Source of the DNA: JAEUJM01 sp964635055
Lineage (GTDB): Bacteria; Actinomycetota; Acidimicrobiia; Acidimicrobiales; DATDAH01
DNA length: 64,000 nucleotides
Assembly (NCBI GenBank): GCA_964635055.1
Contig: CAZWMT010000011.1
Coordinates: 79,816 to 143,815 of the forward strand
Direction of reading: 5' to 3'
In this document: piece by piece, positions 26,184 to 33,640 of the stretch
Layout: every line of letters starts with the position of its first letter
Numbering within the stretch: position 1 is the stretch's first letter
Translations under genes and position numbers: made by a program
The notes under the pieces: model-generated
The model's database searches: none
What the model was told of the DNA's origin: nothing
What the model saw: only the letters and a program-made list of their open reading frames with translations

Positions 26184-26189
26184 ACACTA
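26184..26189 (-). promoter_or_regulatory. Leaderless -10 hexamer TAGTGT for ino1
   Basis: Minus-strand TAGTGT, then 7 nt, then ATG at 26176. The intergenic stretch 26184-26242 is AT-rich relative to its surroundings and serves both divergent genes. Confidence 0.5.
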
Positions 26190-26236
26190 AGTGATACGAA
26201 ACATTTATGCGTGAGCATGAAGTAAGACTGAATCAT

Positions 26237-26242
26237 TAGCCT
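26237..26242 (+). promoter_or_regulatory. Leaderless -10 hexamer TAGCCT for the LysR gene
   Basis: TAGCCT, 6 nt, then ATG at 26249. ATGC-GTGA-GCAT (26207-26218 region) is a small dyad between the two divergent promoters and could be part of a LysR site. Confidence 0.55.
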
Positions 26243-26248
26243 GATGGG

Positions 26249-27142
26249 ATGAACGATCCCGCCTCGTCGTCCTGGAGGACGCCGCTGCTGCCCAACGTGA
26301 CCGTGCAACAGCTCGACTACCTGGTGGCCGCCGCCCGAGAGCCCACCTTCGCCGATGCGGCATCGGTGGTGGGGGTGACGCCGTCGGCGCTCTCGCAGGG
26401 CCTGGCCGAGCTCGAGCGCCGGGTGGGCGTGCCGCTGTTCGCGAGCGAGGGCCGGCGACGGGTGCTACGCCCCCAGGCCACCGAGGTGCTGCGTTACGCC
26501 GAGCGCGTCCTCGCGCAGACCGCCGACCTGGCCCGCTGGGCCGACGCCGTGCGCACCGGTCGCTCCGGGCCCCTGCGGGTGGGCCTGATCGACGTGGCCG
26601 CGGTCGAGCACTACCCGCAGGCGCTCCGGCAGTTCCGCCGGCAGCGGCCGGAGGTCGACCTGCACCTCACCGTCGCGCCATCGGGCGACCTGCTCGAGCG
26701 CCTGGGGAGGGGCCTGCTCGACGTGGCGGTGTGCGTCGACCCCGAGACCCCCGACCACGACGCTCGGCCGTTGCTCGACGAGCCCCTGGCGGTCTACGCG
26801 CCCGATGGCGCGACCGTGGGCGCGCCCGAGACCTGGGGCCCGTGGGTGTCGTTCCCGGCCGGGTCGCAGACCCGGGCGCTCATCGCCGCGGCGCTGCGCG
26901 ACCGGGGCGCACCGTTCCAGGTGGTGGCCGAGTCGCACCAGCCCGAGGTGCTGTGCGAGATGGTGCGCCTCGGCATCGGCTGGACGGTGCTGCCGGTGAT
27001 CCAGGCCGAGAAGAAGCCCGGCGCGCTGCGCCGGGCACGGCCCGAGGTGCTGGCCCACCGCCGCCTGGCCGCGGTGCGGCGAGCCGACCGACCGCCCGAC
27101 CCCGCCGCCGACGCCCTGGTCGAGGCCTTGCTGGCGGTGTGA
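26249..27142 (+). CDS. LysR family transcriptional regulator
   Basis: A 297-residue LysR-type protein. The winged helix near residues 18-75 is recognisable from VQQLDYLVAAAREPTFADAA and SALSQGLAELERRVGVPLF, then a linker helix and a two-lobed effector domain starting PLRVGLIDVAAVE. LysR regulators usually control the divergent gene, here inositol-phosphate synthase, so ino1 is the first candidate target. The inducer cannot be predicted. No Shine-Dalgarno; a leaderless -10 lies 6 nt upstream. Confidence 0.9.
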   Translation: MNDPASSSWRTPLLPNVTVQQLDYLVAAAREPTFADAASVVGVTPSALSQGLAELERRVGVPLFASEGRRRVLRPQATEVLRYAERVLAQTADLARWADAVRTGRSGPLRVGLIDVAAVEHYPQALRQFRRQRPEVDLHLTVAPSGDLLERLGRGLLDVAVCVDPETPDHDARPLLDEPLAVYAPDGATVGAPETWGPWVSFPAGSQTRALIAAALRDRGAPFQVVAESHQPEVLCEMVRLGIGWTVLPVIQAEKKPGALRRARPEVLAHRRLAAVRRADRPPDPAADALVEALLAV

Positions 27143-27203
27143 GGTGGCGTCGACGCCGCCCCTGACGCCCGCCGGCCGGTCAGCCACACCCACCCATTGC
27201 AGC

Positions 27204-27209
27204 TAGCGT
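27204..27209 (+). promoter_or_regulatory. Leaderless -10 hexamer TAGCGT
   Basis: TAGCGT, 7 nt, then the ATG at 27217 of the lipoprotein gene. Confidence 0.5.
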
Positions 27210-27216
27210 CGCGGGG

Positions 27217-27927
27217 ATGAGACGTACGTTCCGCGCGGCATCGATCGTGCTGGCGGTGCTGCTGGCAGGATGCGGATCGACGTCCGTCGACGGCGTGGAA
27301 TCAGACGACGCTCAGTCGGTGGCCGGTGATGATGCCGACGCATCAGCAGCGCAGGTCGGTGACCCCGTAGCCGCGCTGATCACCGTCGATGACCTGACCG
27401 GGGTTGCCGGATCGGGCTGGTCCGTCAACGAGAGTCCCGAGGGACGCATGCCGGCGGAGCCGCTCTGGACGTCGACCTTCGACACCTCGACGTGCGAGTC
27501 CACCGAAGACCAGGCCTTGGATTCGACCCAGGAGGCCGTTGTGTCCTTCAGCGGCCCCGACGATGAATCGGGGGTCGAGCAATACATCGAGGTCTTCTCC
27601 AGCGAACAGGACGCCCACGCCTTCGCCGAGTATCGGGACAGGTTCTCTGATGCAGCCGTCGCCTGCGAGGGCTCGATCACGCCCCTGACCGAGAACGCCG
27701 AGATCCTGGATGGTAGCTCCGGGGGTGCGAACCAGGAGGTCGATGGTCTGGGCGATGAGGCATGGCTGTATGCGGACCCGGCCCAACCGAGCAGCGTCTC
27801 GTACGACGTGCGGGTCAACAATGCGTGGTTCCATCTGGGCGCGGGATTCCCGGCAACGGTCGACGGCGTAGCCGCAGGCCGAAGCCTCGCCCAGCTCACC
27901 ATCGATCGACTGCAACCGACCGGCTGA
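27217..27927 (+). CDS. Exported lipoprotein, possible PknH-like sensor domain
   Basis: A 236-residue lipoprotein with lipobox LLAGC (Cys near residue 19), then an acidic Ser/Asp-rich linker. The mature domain (ALITVDDLTGVAGSGW, CESTEDQAL, then EVFSSEQDAHAFAEYRD, VACEGSI and DGLGDEAWLY) follows the general pattern of the PknH-like extracellular domain found in many actinobacterial lipoproteins, including a Cys pair. The assignment is by pattern only. The coding sequence looks less GC-extreme than its neighbours. Confidence 0.7.
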   Translation: MRRTFRAASIVLAVLLAGCGSTSVDGVESDDAQSVAGDDADASAAQVGDPVAALITVDDLTGVAGSGWSVNESPEGRMPAEPLWTSTFDTSTCESTEDQALDSTQEAVVSFSGPDDESGVEQYIEVFSSEQDAHAFAEYRDRFSDAAVACEGSITPLTENAEILDGSSGGANQEVDGLGDEAWLYADPAQPSSVSYDVRVNNAWFHLGAGFPATVDGVAAGRSLAQLTIDRLQPTG

Positions 27928-27950
27928 GCGCCGGGGACGCGGGGCTCAGG

Positions 27951-27956
27951 TAGCCT
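27951..27956 (+). promoter_or_regulatory. Leaderless -10 hexamer TAGCCT
   Basis: TAGCCT, 6 nt, then the GTG at 27963 of the DinB-like gene. Confidence 0.55.
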
Positions 27957-27962
27957 CCGCCG

Positions 27963-28496
27963 GTGCCCGACGACCGCGACTGGCTGGCGACCGTGCGCGA
28001 GCCGTGTCCCGAGTGCGGCTTCGACGCCGCCGCCATCCCGGACGATCAACTCGCCGGCGCCGTACGCTCGCTGGGCGAGGCGTGGCGCACCGGCTTCGTC
28101 GTCGGCGCGCCGAGCGTGACCGACCGGCCCGACGACGCCACCTGGTCGGCCCTCGAGTACGCCTGCCACACCCGCGACGTGCTGGCCGTGTTCGCCAGCC
28201 GGGTCACGCTCACGCTGGCCCAGGACGACGCCGACCTCGGCTGGTGGGACCACGAGGCCGCCGCGGTCGACGAGTTCTACAACGAGCAGGACCCCGGGGC
28301 GGTGCTCGCCGACCTCGACCTCAACGCCGAGCACCTGGCGGCCACCCTCGACCAGGTACCCGACGACGCCTGGGAACGCTCCGGGACGCGACGGGGGAGC
28401 GAGCGCTTCACCATCGCGGACATGGCCCGGTTCTCCCTGCACGAGGGCCACCACCACCTGCGGGATGCCCGCAAGGCGGCCGCCCCGACCAACTGA
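27963..28496 (+). CDS. DinB/maleylpyruvate-isomerase-like metal-binding protein
   Basis: A 177-residue four-helix-bundle protein of the DinB/YfiT superfamily. The three metal His expected for the family can be matched to YACHTRDV and the C-terminal HEGHHHLRD. An early CPECG pair is not usual for the family and could bind an extra metal. Members catalyse mycothiol- or bacillithiol-dependent reactions, or have unknown roles. GTG at 27963 is supported by the adjacent leaderless -10. Confidence 0.8.
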   Translation: MPDDRDWLATVREPCPECGFDAAAIPDDQLAGAVRSLGEAWRTGFVVGAPSVTDRPDDATWSALEYACHTRDVLAVFASRVTLTLAQDDADLGWWDHEAAAVDEFYNEQDPGAVLADLDLNAEHLAATLDQVPDDAWERSGTRRGSERFTIADMARFSLHEGHHHLRDARKAAAPTN

Positions 28497-28501
28497 GCAC
28501 G

Positions 28502-28539
28502 GCAGCCCGCGCCACTCCGGTCAGGAAGGCTCGGGCTGC
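28502..28539. terminator. Hairpin between the DinB-like gene and the ECF operon
   Basis: GCAGCCCG (28502-28509) pairs with CGGGCTGC (28532-28539) across a 22-nt loop. It lies between convergent genes, so it could act in both directions. Confidence 0.4.
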
Positions 28540-28543
28540 TCGC

Positions 28544-29392
28544 TCACGCCTCCTCGAGCTCGACCACGGGGTCGAGCCGATGGGCGAAGCGCCGCATGCT
28601 GGCCAGCACGGCCACGCCCGTGACCAGGATCAGCACCGCGTTGGTGATGGCGCCGGCCGCGTCCCAACCCAGGCTGGTGACCGCGTAGAACGACCAGTAG
28701 CGGTGCAGCGTCTCGGCCAGGGTGAGGCCCGGGCTCCACGCCAGGTCGCCGCTGCCCACCGAGAAGGGCCAGAACCAGAGGTTCATGATGGCTCCGTAGA
28801 GGAAGCCCCAGACCCAGCCGTAGGCGGCCAGCACCACCACCTCACCGGCCGGGCGCAGACGGGCGGTGAGCATGCCCACCAGCCCGGCGCCGGCGCCCAT
28901 CCAGCCGAGGGCCAGCATCTGGAAGGGCAGCCAGGGGCCGATGCCGCCGGTGATCACGGCGGAGATGCCCATCGAGCAGAGGCCGAGCAGCAGCCCGAAC
29001 CGGGGCCCGAAGGCGGCGCCGGCGAGCACCACGAGGAAGAAGATGCCGCTGCCACCGCCGGGCAGGTCGAGGAGCCGCATCAGGCCGGCCGCCGCCGACA
29101 GCACGCCCAGCAGCGCCACGGTGCTGCCGTTCATGGTGCCGCGTCGCACCTCGAGGGTCACCGCGGCCACGACCAAGGCGCCGACCAGGGCGGCCACCAG
29201 TGGGGCGTCACCGGCGTGGGCCTGGTCGGGCAGCGCCTCACTGGGCAGCCAGAACGGGTAGAGGAACGCGCCGGCACCGAGCAGCACCATCAGGAGGTAG
29301 ACGCCGACGGGTCGCGCCCGCTCGCCCCAGCGCACCGCGGCGCCGGGGCCGGGCGGGGGAGCGGGCGTCGGCGTGGGGGTGGTGGTCGTCAT
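28544..29392 (-). CDS. ECF transporter substrate-binding (S) component
   Basis: A 282-residue membrane protein with about seven hydrophobic segments, including GIFFLVVLAGAAFGPRFGLLL and the conserved late helix WGFLYGAIMNLWFW, which fits ECF S components with an N-terminal extension. Thr/Pro repeats fill the first 20 residues. It would bind a vitamin and associate with the T and A-A proteins encoded upstream (ATGA overlap at 29389-29392). Vitamin B12 is the preferred substrate because of the neighbouring cobalamin riboswitch and intrinsic-factor-like genes; that is inference. Confidence 0.78.
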   Translation of the reverse strand: MTTTTPTPTPAPPPGPGAAVRWGERARPVGVYLLMVLLGAGAFLYPFWLPSEALPDQAHAGDAPLVAALVGALVVAAVTLEVRRGTMNGSTVALLGVLSAAAGLMRLLDLPGGGSGIFFLVVLAGAAFGPRFGLLLGLCSMGISAVITGGIGPWLPFQMLALGWMGAGAGLVGMLTARLRPAGEVVVLAAYGWVWGFLYGAIMNLWFWPFSVGSGDLAWSPGLTLAETLHRYWSFYAVTSLGWDAAGAITNAVLILVTGVAVLASMRRFAHRLDPVVELEEA

Positions 29393-30984
29393 CGCACGAC
29401 CTCCGCGTCGCGGGCGGCACGCACCTCGTCGACGGTGAGGAACGGTGGCAGCACCCGCAGGACCTGCGGGGCGAACAGCGACCCCGACAGCACCTCGCGC
29501 GCCGGGCCGTCGGCCACCACCTCGCCGTCGCCGAGGACCACCACCCGCGACGCACAGCGCGCGGCCAACTCGATGTCGTGGGTGGCCAGCACCACCGCGC
29601 CGCCGGCCGCGACGTGCTCGCGCACGGCCCCCTCGAGCGCGGCGCGCGACGCGGCGTCGATGCCGCGGGTGGGCTCGTCCAGGAGCAGCACGTCGGCGCC
29701 GCCGACGGCGATGGCCGCCACCGCCACCCGTTGGCGCTCACCCGACGAGAGGGTGCGCGGATGGCGCTCGGCCAGCGGCTCGAGGCGCAGCGCAGCCAGC
29801 CAGTGATCGACACGGCCGTCGTCGGCCATGCCCCGCAGGCGCAGCGTCTCCTGCAGCTCGGCCCGCACACTCGATGCGAACAGCAGGACGTTGGGGTCCT
29901 GGGGCACGTACGCGACCGATCCGGCGCCCCCCACCGACCCCTTGTCGGGGTCGTGCAACCGGCCCAGGGCCCGCAGCAGCGTGGTCTTGCCGGCGCCGTT
30001 GCGTCCGAGCAGGGCCACCACCTCGCCGGCCCGCACCTCGAGGGAGGTGTCACGGAGCACGGCCCGGCCACCGTGGCGCACCTCGATGCCGCGGGCGGCC
30101 TGCAGCACCTCACCGGGGGCCGCCCTCTCGTGTCGGACGAGGCCGGCATCGGGGTGCCAGCCGGCGGCGCGGGCGCACACCTGCGCGTCGCGCACGGTGA
30201 GCGGCAGTGGCGCCCAGCCCAACAGGCGTCCCAGGTGCGTCACCGGGGGAGCGCCGTCGTAGTCCACCACCACCGCGGCCGGCTCGCCGTCGGCCACCAC
30301 CCGACCGTCGTCGATGAGCAACGCCCGGTGGGCCATCGCCGCCACCCGCTCGAGCCGGTGCTCGGCGAGGATCACCGTGGTGCCGAGATCGGCGTTCAGG
30401 CGACCGACCGCGCCCAGCACGTCCTCGGCTCCCTGGGGGTCGAGCTCGGAGGTGGGCTCGTCGAGCACCAGCACCGCCGGCGCGGACGCGAGCGCGCCTG
30501 CGATGGCGCAGCGCTGGCGCTCGCCGCCGGAAAGGGTGGCCGGGGACCGGTCTCGGAGATGGGCGATGCCCAACGCGTCGAGGACCTCCTCGACCCGTCG
30601 CCGCATGGCCTGGGCGCCGGTGCCCAGGTTCTCGAGGACGAAGGCCAGGTCGTGCTCGACGTGGTCCACCACGAACTGCGCCTCCGGGTCCTGGTGGACG
30701 AATCCCACCACGTCGGCCAGGTCGCGCGGGGCGTTGGTGCGGGTCGAGCGGCCCTGCACGACCACCTCTCCCCGGAACCGCCCTCCGCTGGTGTGGGGCA
30801 CCAACCCGTTGACCGTGCGCAGGAACGTGCTCTTGCCGGAGCCCGACGGCCCCACCACCACCACCACGTCGCCCGGCGGGACGGCGAGGTCGATGCCGGT
30901 CAGGGTGCGCTCCCGGTCGGGGTACGCGAAACCGACCCCGTCCCACCGCACGGCCTCGGTGTCCCACCGTACGGCCTCGGTCAT
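29389..30984 (-). CDS. ECF transporter ATPase, two ATP-binding domains fused
   Basis: A 531-residue double ATPase. Domain 1: Walker A GPSGSGKST, Q-loop VHQDPEAQFV, signature LSGGERQR, Walker B LVLDEPTSELDP. Domain 2: GRNGAGKTT, PQDPNVLLF, LSSGERQRVAVA, LLLDEPTRGID. Most ECF modules use two separate subunits (EcfA and EcfA'); here they form one chain. The ATG at 30984 overlaps the T-component stop. The ATPases drive toppling of the S component to release vitamin inside the cell. Confidence 0.9.
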   Translation of the reverse strand: MTEAVRWDTEAVRWDGVGFAYPDRERTLTGIDLAVPPGDVVVVVGPSGSGKSTFLRTVNGLVPHTSGGRFRGEVVVQGRSTRTNAPRDLADVVGFVHQDPEAQFVVDHVEHDLAFVLENLGTGAQAMRRRVEEVLDALGIAHLRDRSPATLSGGERQRCAIAGALASAPAVLVLDEPTSELDPQGAEDVLGAVGRLNADLGTTVILAEHRLERVAAMAHRALLIDDGRVVADGEPAAVVVDYDGAPPVTHLGRLLGWAPLPLTVRDAQVCARAAGWHPDAGLVRHERAAPGEVLQAARGIEVRHGGRAVLRDTSLEVRAGEVVALLGRNGAGKTTLLRALGRLHDPDKGSVGGAGSVAYVPQDPNVLLFASSVRAELQETLRLRGMADDGRVDHWLAALRLEPLAERHPRTLSSGERQRVAVAAIAVGGADVLLLDEPTRGIDAASRAALEGAVREHVAAGGAVVLATHDIELAARCASRVVVLGDGEVVADGPAREVLSGSLFAPQVLRVLPPFLTVDEVRAARDAEVVR

Positions 30985-32117
30985 CGCGTCCCCGCCTCCT
31001 CCGCCGGCACTGCGGCCCGTGCCCGCACGGTCCCTGGCGACCGCGTAGGGGCGTCGGCCGGCGAGGGCGGGCGCACCGGCGCCAGGAGCGCGGGCACCCC
31101 GAGCAGCAGGATCGCGGCCGCCACGACCGGCGAGAACTCCGGGAACGCGGGCGGGTTGGTGATCCACCGCAGCACCGGGTGGATCGTACGCTCGAGCACC
31201 ACGAGCGCGACCGGCGTCATCCACACGACCCCCGCCACCAGCCAGTCCTGCAACGACATCGCCCGTGGTCGGTAGCGGGTGACCCGACTGGCCTGCGAGG
31301 CCACGACGATGGCCACCAGCAGCAGCACCACGCCGACCGCACCGAGCACTCCTGCGGTGCGCGGAGCCCGTCCGACAAGTGCGAGGAACGAGGCGCCGAG
31401 GCTCAAGAGCGCGGCCAGCCCGCACCATCCCGCAGCCCGCTCACGAGGCCCGCCGCGGGTGCGCGCGAACCCCCGCGAGTCCATCGACTCGGCCAGGTTC
31501 ACGGCCCGCTCCATGCCGCTCTCGAGCACCGGCAGCAGCTGGCGCAGCACCCGTCGGCGCCCCACCCGCTGCCCGCCGGTGCGGGCCAGATCGGCCTCGC
31601 GGGTCTGTTGGATCGCCAGCATGGTGGACGGCACGAACGCCAGGCCCACGGTGGCGATGAGGCCGGGCTCGTGGAACGCCCGAGGGGTGGCCTGCACCAA
31701 TTCGTGGTGCGAGATCACCGCGTTGAACGCGCCGAAGACGGCCAGGATCCCGACCACCGCGAACCCCTCGGATGCTGCCTGCAGCACCACCGGCGACTCG
31801 ACGGTGCCGCCCACGGTGAAACCACCCAGCAGGCGGGGGAGGGTGGCCTCGGGCAGGGTGAACAGGACGTGCCCGACGCCGTGGGTGGTCAGGGCGGTGA
31901 GCACCACTCGAAGCAACGCGAAGGCCACGCCCAGTCCCACGAGCAGCGGGAAGGCCCGTGCCATCGCGGTGTCGAGGCGATGGACCTCGACCACGAGCGC
32001 GGCGATGGCGATGACCAGCGCCACGTAGACAGGGCTGGGGGCCATCTGCACCGTGGCGGCGCCGGCCAGGGCCCAGAGGAGCCACGTGACGGCGTGGAAG
32101 CGGGAGGAAGTGCGCAC
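30981..32117 (-). CDS. ECF transporter transmembrane (T) component
   Basis: A 378-residue EcfT-like protein with several N- and C-terminal membrane spans. The central cytoplasmic coupling region contains AESMDSRGFART, a variant of the conserved Ala-Arg-Gly coupling motifs, and RQLLPVLESGMERAVNLAE. The GTG at 32117 is my choice from the first hydrophobic segment (RFHAVTWLLWALAGAA); no strong ribosome site was seen and an internal start is possible. Only 31 bp separate it from a divergent toroid gene, leaving little room for a dedicated promoter. Confidence 0.82.
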   Translation of the reverse strand: MRTSSRFHAVTWLLWALAGAATVQMAPSPVYVALVIAIAALVVEVHRLDTAMARAFPLLVGLGVAFALLRVVLTALTTHGVGHVLFTLPEATLPRLLGGFTVGGTVESPVVLQAASEGFAVVGILAVFGAFNAVISHHELVQATPRAFHEPGLIATVGLAFVPSTMLAIQQTREADLARTGGQRVGRRRVLRQLLPVLESGMERAVNLAESMDSRGFARTRGGPRERAAGWCGLAALLSLGASFLALVGRAPRTAGVLGAVGVVLLLVAIVVASQASRVTRYRPRAMSLQDWLVAGVVWMTPVALVVLERTIHPVLRWITNPPAFPEFSPVVAAAILLLGVPALLAPVRPPSPADAPTRSPGTVRARAAVPAEEAGTR

Positions 32118-32136
32118 AACGAGGCCCCCAGCATGA

Positions 32137-32142
32137 CAGGGT
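32137..32142 (+). promoter_or_regulatory. Candidate leaderless -10 CAGGGT for the anchored toroid gene
   Basis: CAGGGT, 6 nt (GGGGAG), then the ATG at 32149. The GGGGAG touches the ATG directly, too close for a ribosome site. Confidence 0.35.
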
Positions 32143-32148
32143 GGGGAG

Positions 32149-33342
32149 ATGGTCAGAAGTCCGCGACCGGGCACGCGGCTCCGACGGCAGCTCGTCGCAG
32201 GCCTCGCGGTGCTCGCCGTGGGCGCGATCGCGGCGCTGCCGGCGGCCATCGCACCTGCCTCGGCCACGGACCGTGACGCCGCCCCGCCTTCTGCAGCCGT
32301 CGACGACGTGCCCCGGGCCGCCGAGGCGGCGGTGGGGTTCCTGCTCGATCAGCAGGCCCCCGACGGGGGGTTCGGCGAGTCCTCTCCGGCCACGCCCGAC
32401 GCGGTGTCGGCCATCGCGCAGCAGGCCCAGAGCACGGGCGACTGGAGCGCGAAGGAAGCCGTCGACGCCGTCACGGCGGCCGAGACGGATGCCGGCACCA
32501 CGCCACTCGACGCCCTCGATGCCACCGCGGAGGGCGACCCGTCGCCCGAACAGGCAGCGGTGATGATCACCCGGGCCGTCGTGGCCATGGGCCTCGACCC
32601 CGAGAACTTCGACCCCGGCGGCGACGGCGACCCGGTCGACCTGGTCCACATCGTCGCCGCGGGCCGCCGGGCCGACGGGTCGTACGGGACGCTGCGGGCC
32701 ACCGCCGAGGTGGTACTGGCCCTGGTGATGGCCGGCAAGCCGGTCAACGAGGCCACGCTGCGCCTGCTCCAGGACTCCCAACAGCAGAACGGTGGTTGGA
32801 GCGAGAGTGGCGAGGCCGGCGGCACGGACGTCGACCCGACGACGACCGGGCTGGTCACCGAGGCACTCGTGGCGGCCGGCGTGTCCGCCGAGGGTGCCTC
32901 GCCGGTCACCAAGGCGCTGGCGTTCCTGGCCCGGAACCAGGGCGCGGACGGCGCCTGGCCGGCCGAGCGCGACGGCAGCTCCGACCCGGTCGCCACGGCC
33001 TGGGCGATGGGCGCGATCCGCGCCGCCGGCTACGACCCGGATGCCGCATGCTGGCGCAGCGACGAACCGCTCGACGGCGCGTACCACGCGCCGTCGGCCG
33101 CGCTCGCGGACAGCCAGTCCTCGAACGGCGCCATCGGCGACGCCTCGGACCCGGTGTCGTCCACCGCGCTCGCGGTGCAGGGGCTCCTGGGCCGCTGGCT
33201 GCCCACCACCCGCGCCCCGGCGGTCGACTGCGGTGGCGGCGACGGCACGCCGACGGTCCCGCTGTCGCTGATCGTCCTGGCCGTGATCGGGGTGGTCCTG
33301 ATCGTGGGCGCGGTGGCCATCATGCGCAGCGGCAACCGCTGA
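32149..33342 (+). CDS. Membrane-anchored alpha-toroid protein (intrinsic-factor alpha-domain-like)
   Basis: A 397-residue exported protein. Signal peptide to about residue 40, then alpha-toroid repeats with QQAPDGGF, QQQNGGW and NQGADGAW turns (prenyltransferase/squalene-oxidase-like, the fold of the alpha domain of intrinsic factor and transcobalamin). It ends with Gly/Thr/Pro, one membrane helix (VPLSLIVLAVIGVVLIVGAV) and a short basic tail. It is a clear paralog of the riboswitch-controlled protein encoded at 33641. A cobalamin- or corrinoid-capturing role at the membrane is inferred from the fold and the neighbourhood. Confidence 0.78.
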   Translation: MVRSPRPGTRLRRQLVAGLAVLAVGAIAALPAAIAPASATDRDAAPPSAAVDDVPRAAEAAVGFLLDQQAPDGGFGESSPATPDAVSAIAQQAQSTGDWSAKEAVDAVTAAETDAGTTPLDALDATAEGDPSPEQAAVMITRAVVAMGLDPENFDPGGDGDPVDLVHIVAAGRRADGSYGTLRATAEVVLALVMAGKPVNEATLRLLQDSQQQNGGWSESGEAGGTDVDPTTTGLVTEALVAAGVSAEGASPVTKALAFLARNQGADGAWPAERDGSSDPVATAWAMGAIRAAGYDPDAACWRSDEPLDGAYHAPSAALADSQSSNGAIGDASDPVSSTALAVQGLLGRWLPTTRAPAVDCGGGDGTPTVPLSLIVLAVIGVVLIVGAVAIMRSGNR

Positions 33343-33360
33343 CCCTGCCGAGCGCGGTCC

Positions 33361-33390
33361 TTGCGGCCGTCTGTGGGGGTGGCGTATCCT
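33361..33390 (+). promoter_or_regulatory. Promoter upstream of the cobalamin riboswitch
   Basis: TTGCGG (33361-33366) and TATCCT (33385-33390) are separated by 18 bp, which would start transcription near 33397, just ahead of the first paired element of the riboswitch. Confidence 0.5.
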
Positions 33391-33397
33391 CCCGCCC

Positions 33398-33545
33398 AGC
33401 AACGGTCATCCACGGCCCGGACGTCGTGGATGGACCGCCGAGGTGGGGCAACCCGCCGAAGCGGTAGGGGAAGTCGGTGCAAGACCGACGCTGACCCGCA
33501 ACTGTGAGCGGCCTCCGGGCCGTGAGCCAGATGACCTGCCGTCGC
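33398..33545 (+). promoter_or_regulatory. Cobalamin riboswitch (aptamer)
   Basis: Core landmarks of the B12 aptamer appear in order: GGGGAAGTCGGTGCAAGACC (from 33467), the CTGACCCGCAACTGTGAGC stretch (from 33491) and the closing GAGCCAGATGACCTGCC (33524-33540). An upstream arm ATCCACG...CGTGGAT and GGTGGGGCAACCCGCC fold as stems. It precedes the toroid/DUF4430 genes and should shut them off when adenosyl- or methylcobalamin is plentiful. Exact ends are approximate. Confidence 0.92.
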
Positions 33546-33546
33546 C

Positions 33547-33599
33547 ACACCGGGCCACCGGTGTTCACCGCAACCGAGCCGGCCCTCAGCGGGCGGCTC
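33547..33599 (+). promoter_or_regulatory. Expression-platform hairpins of the cobalamin riboswitch
   Basis: ACACCGG-GCCA-CCGGTGT (33547-33564) and GAGCCGGCCC-TCAGC-GGGCGGCTC (33576-33599, one bulge). GGGCCC/GGGCCC around 33609-33629 could form a third stem just before GGAGG (33632-33636). No T-tract is seen, so control of ribosome access is as likely as termination. Confidence 0.5.
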
Positions 33600-33640
33600 C
33601 ATACAGGGGGCCCTCGTGGAACAGGGCCCGCGGAGGTCAC

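Noticed and set aside
32118..32148. A second cobalamin riboswitch ahead of the ECF operon
   Set aside because: Only 31 bp lie between the divergent starts, far too short for the aptamer.
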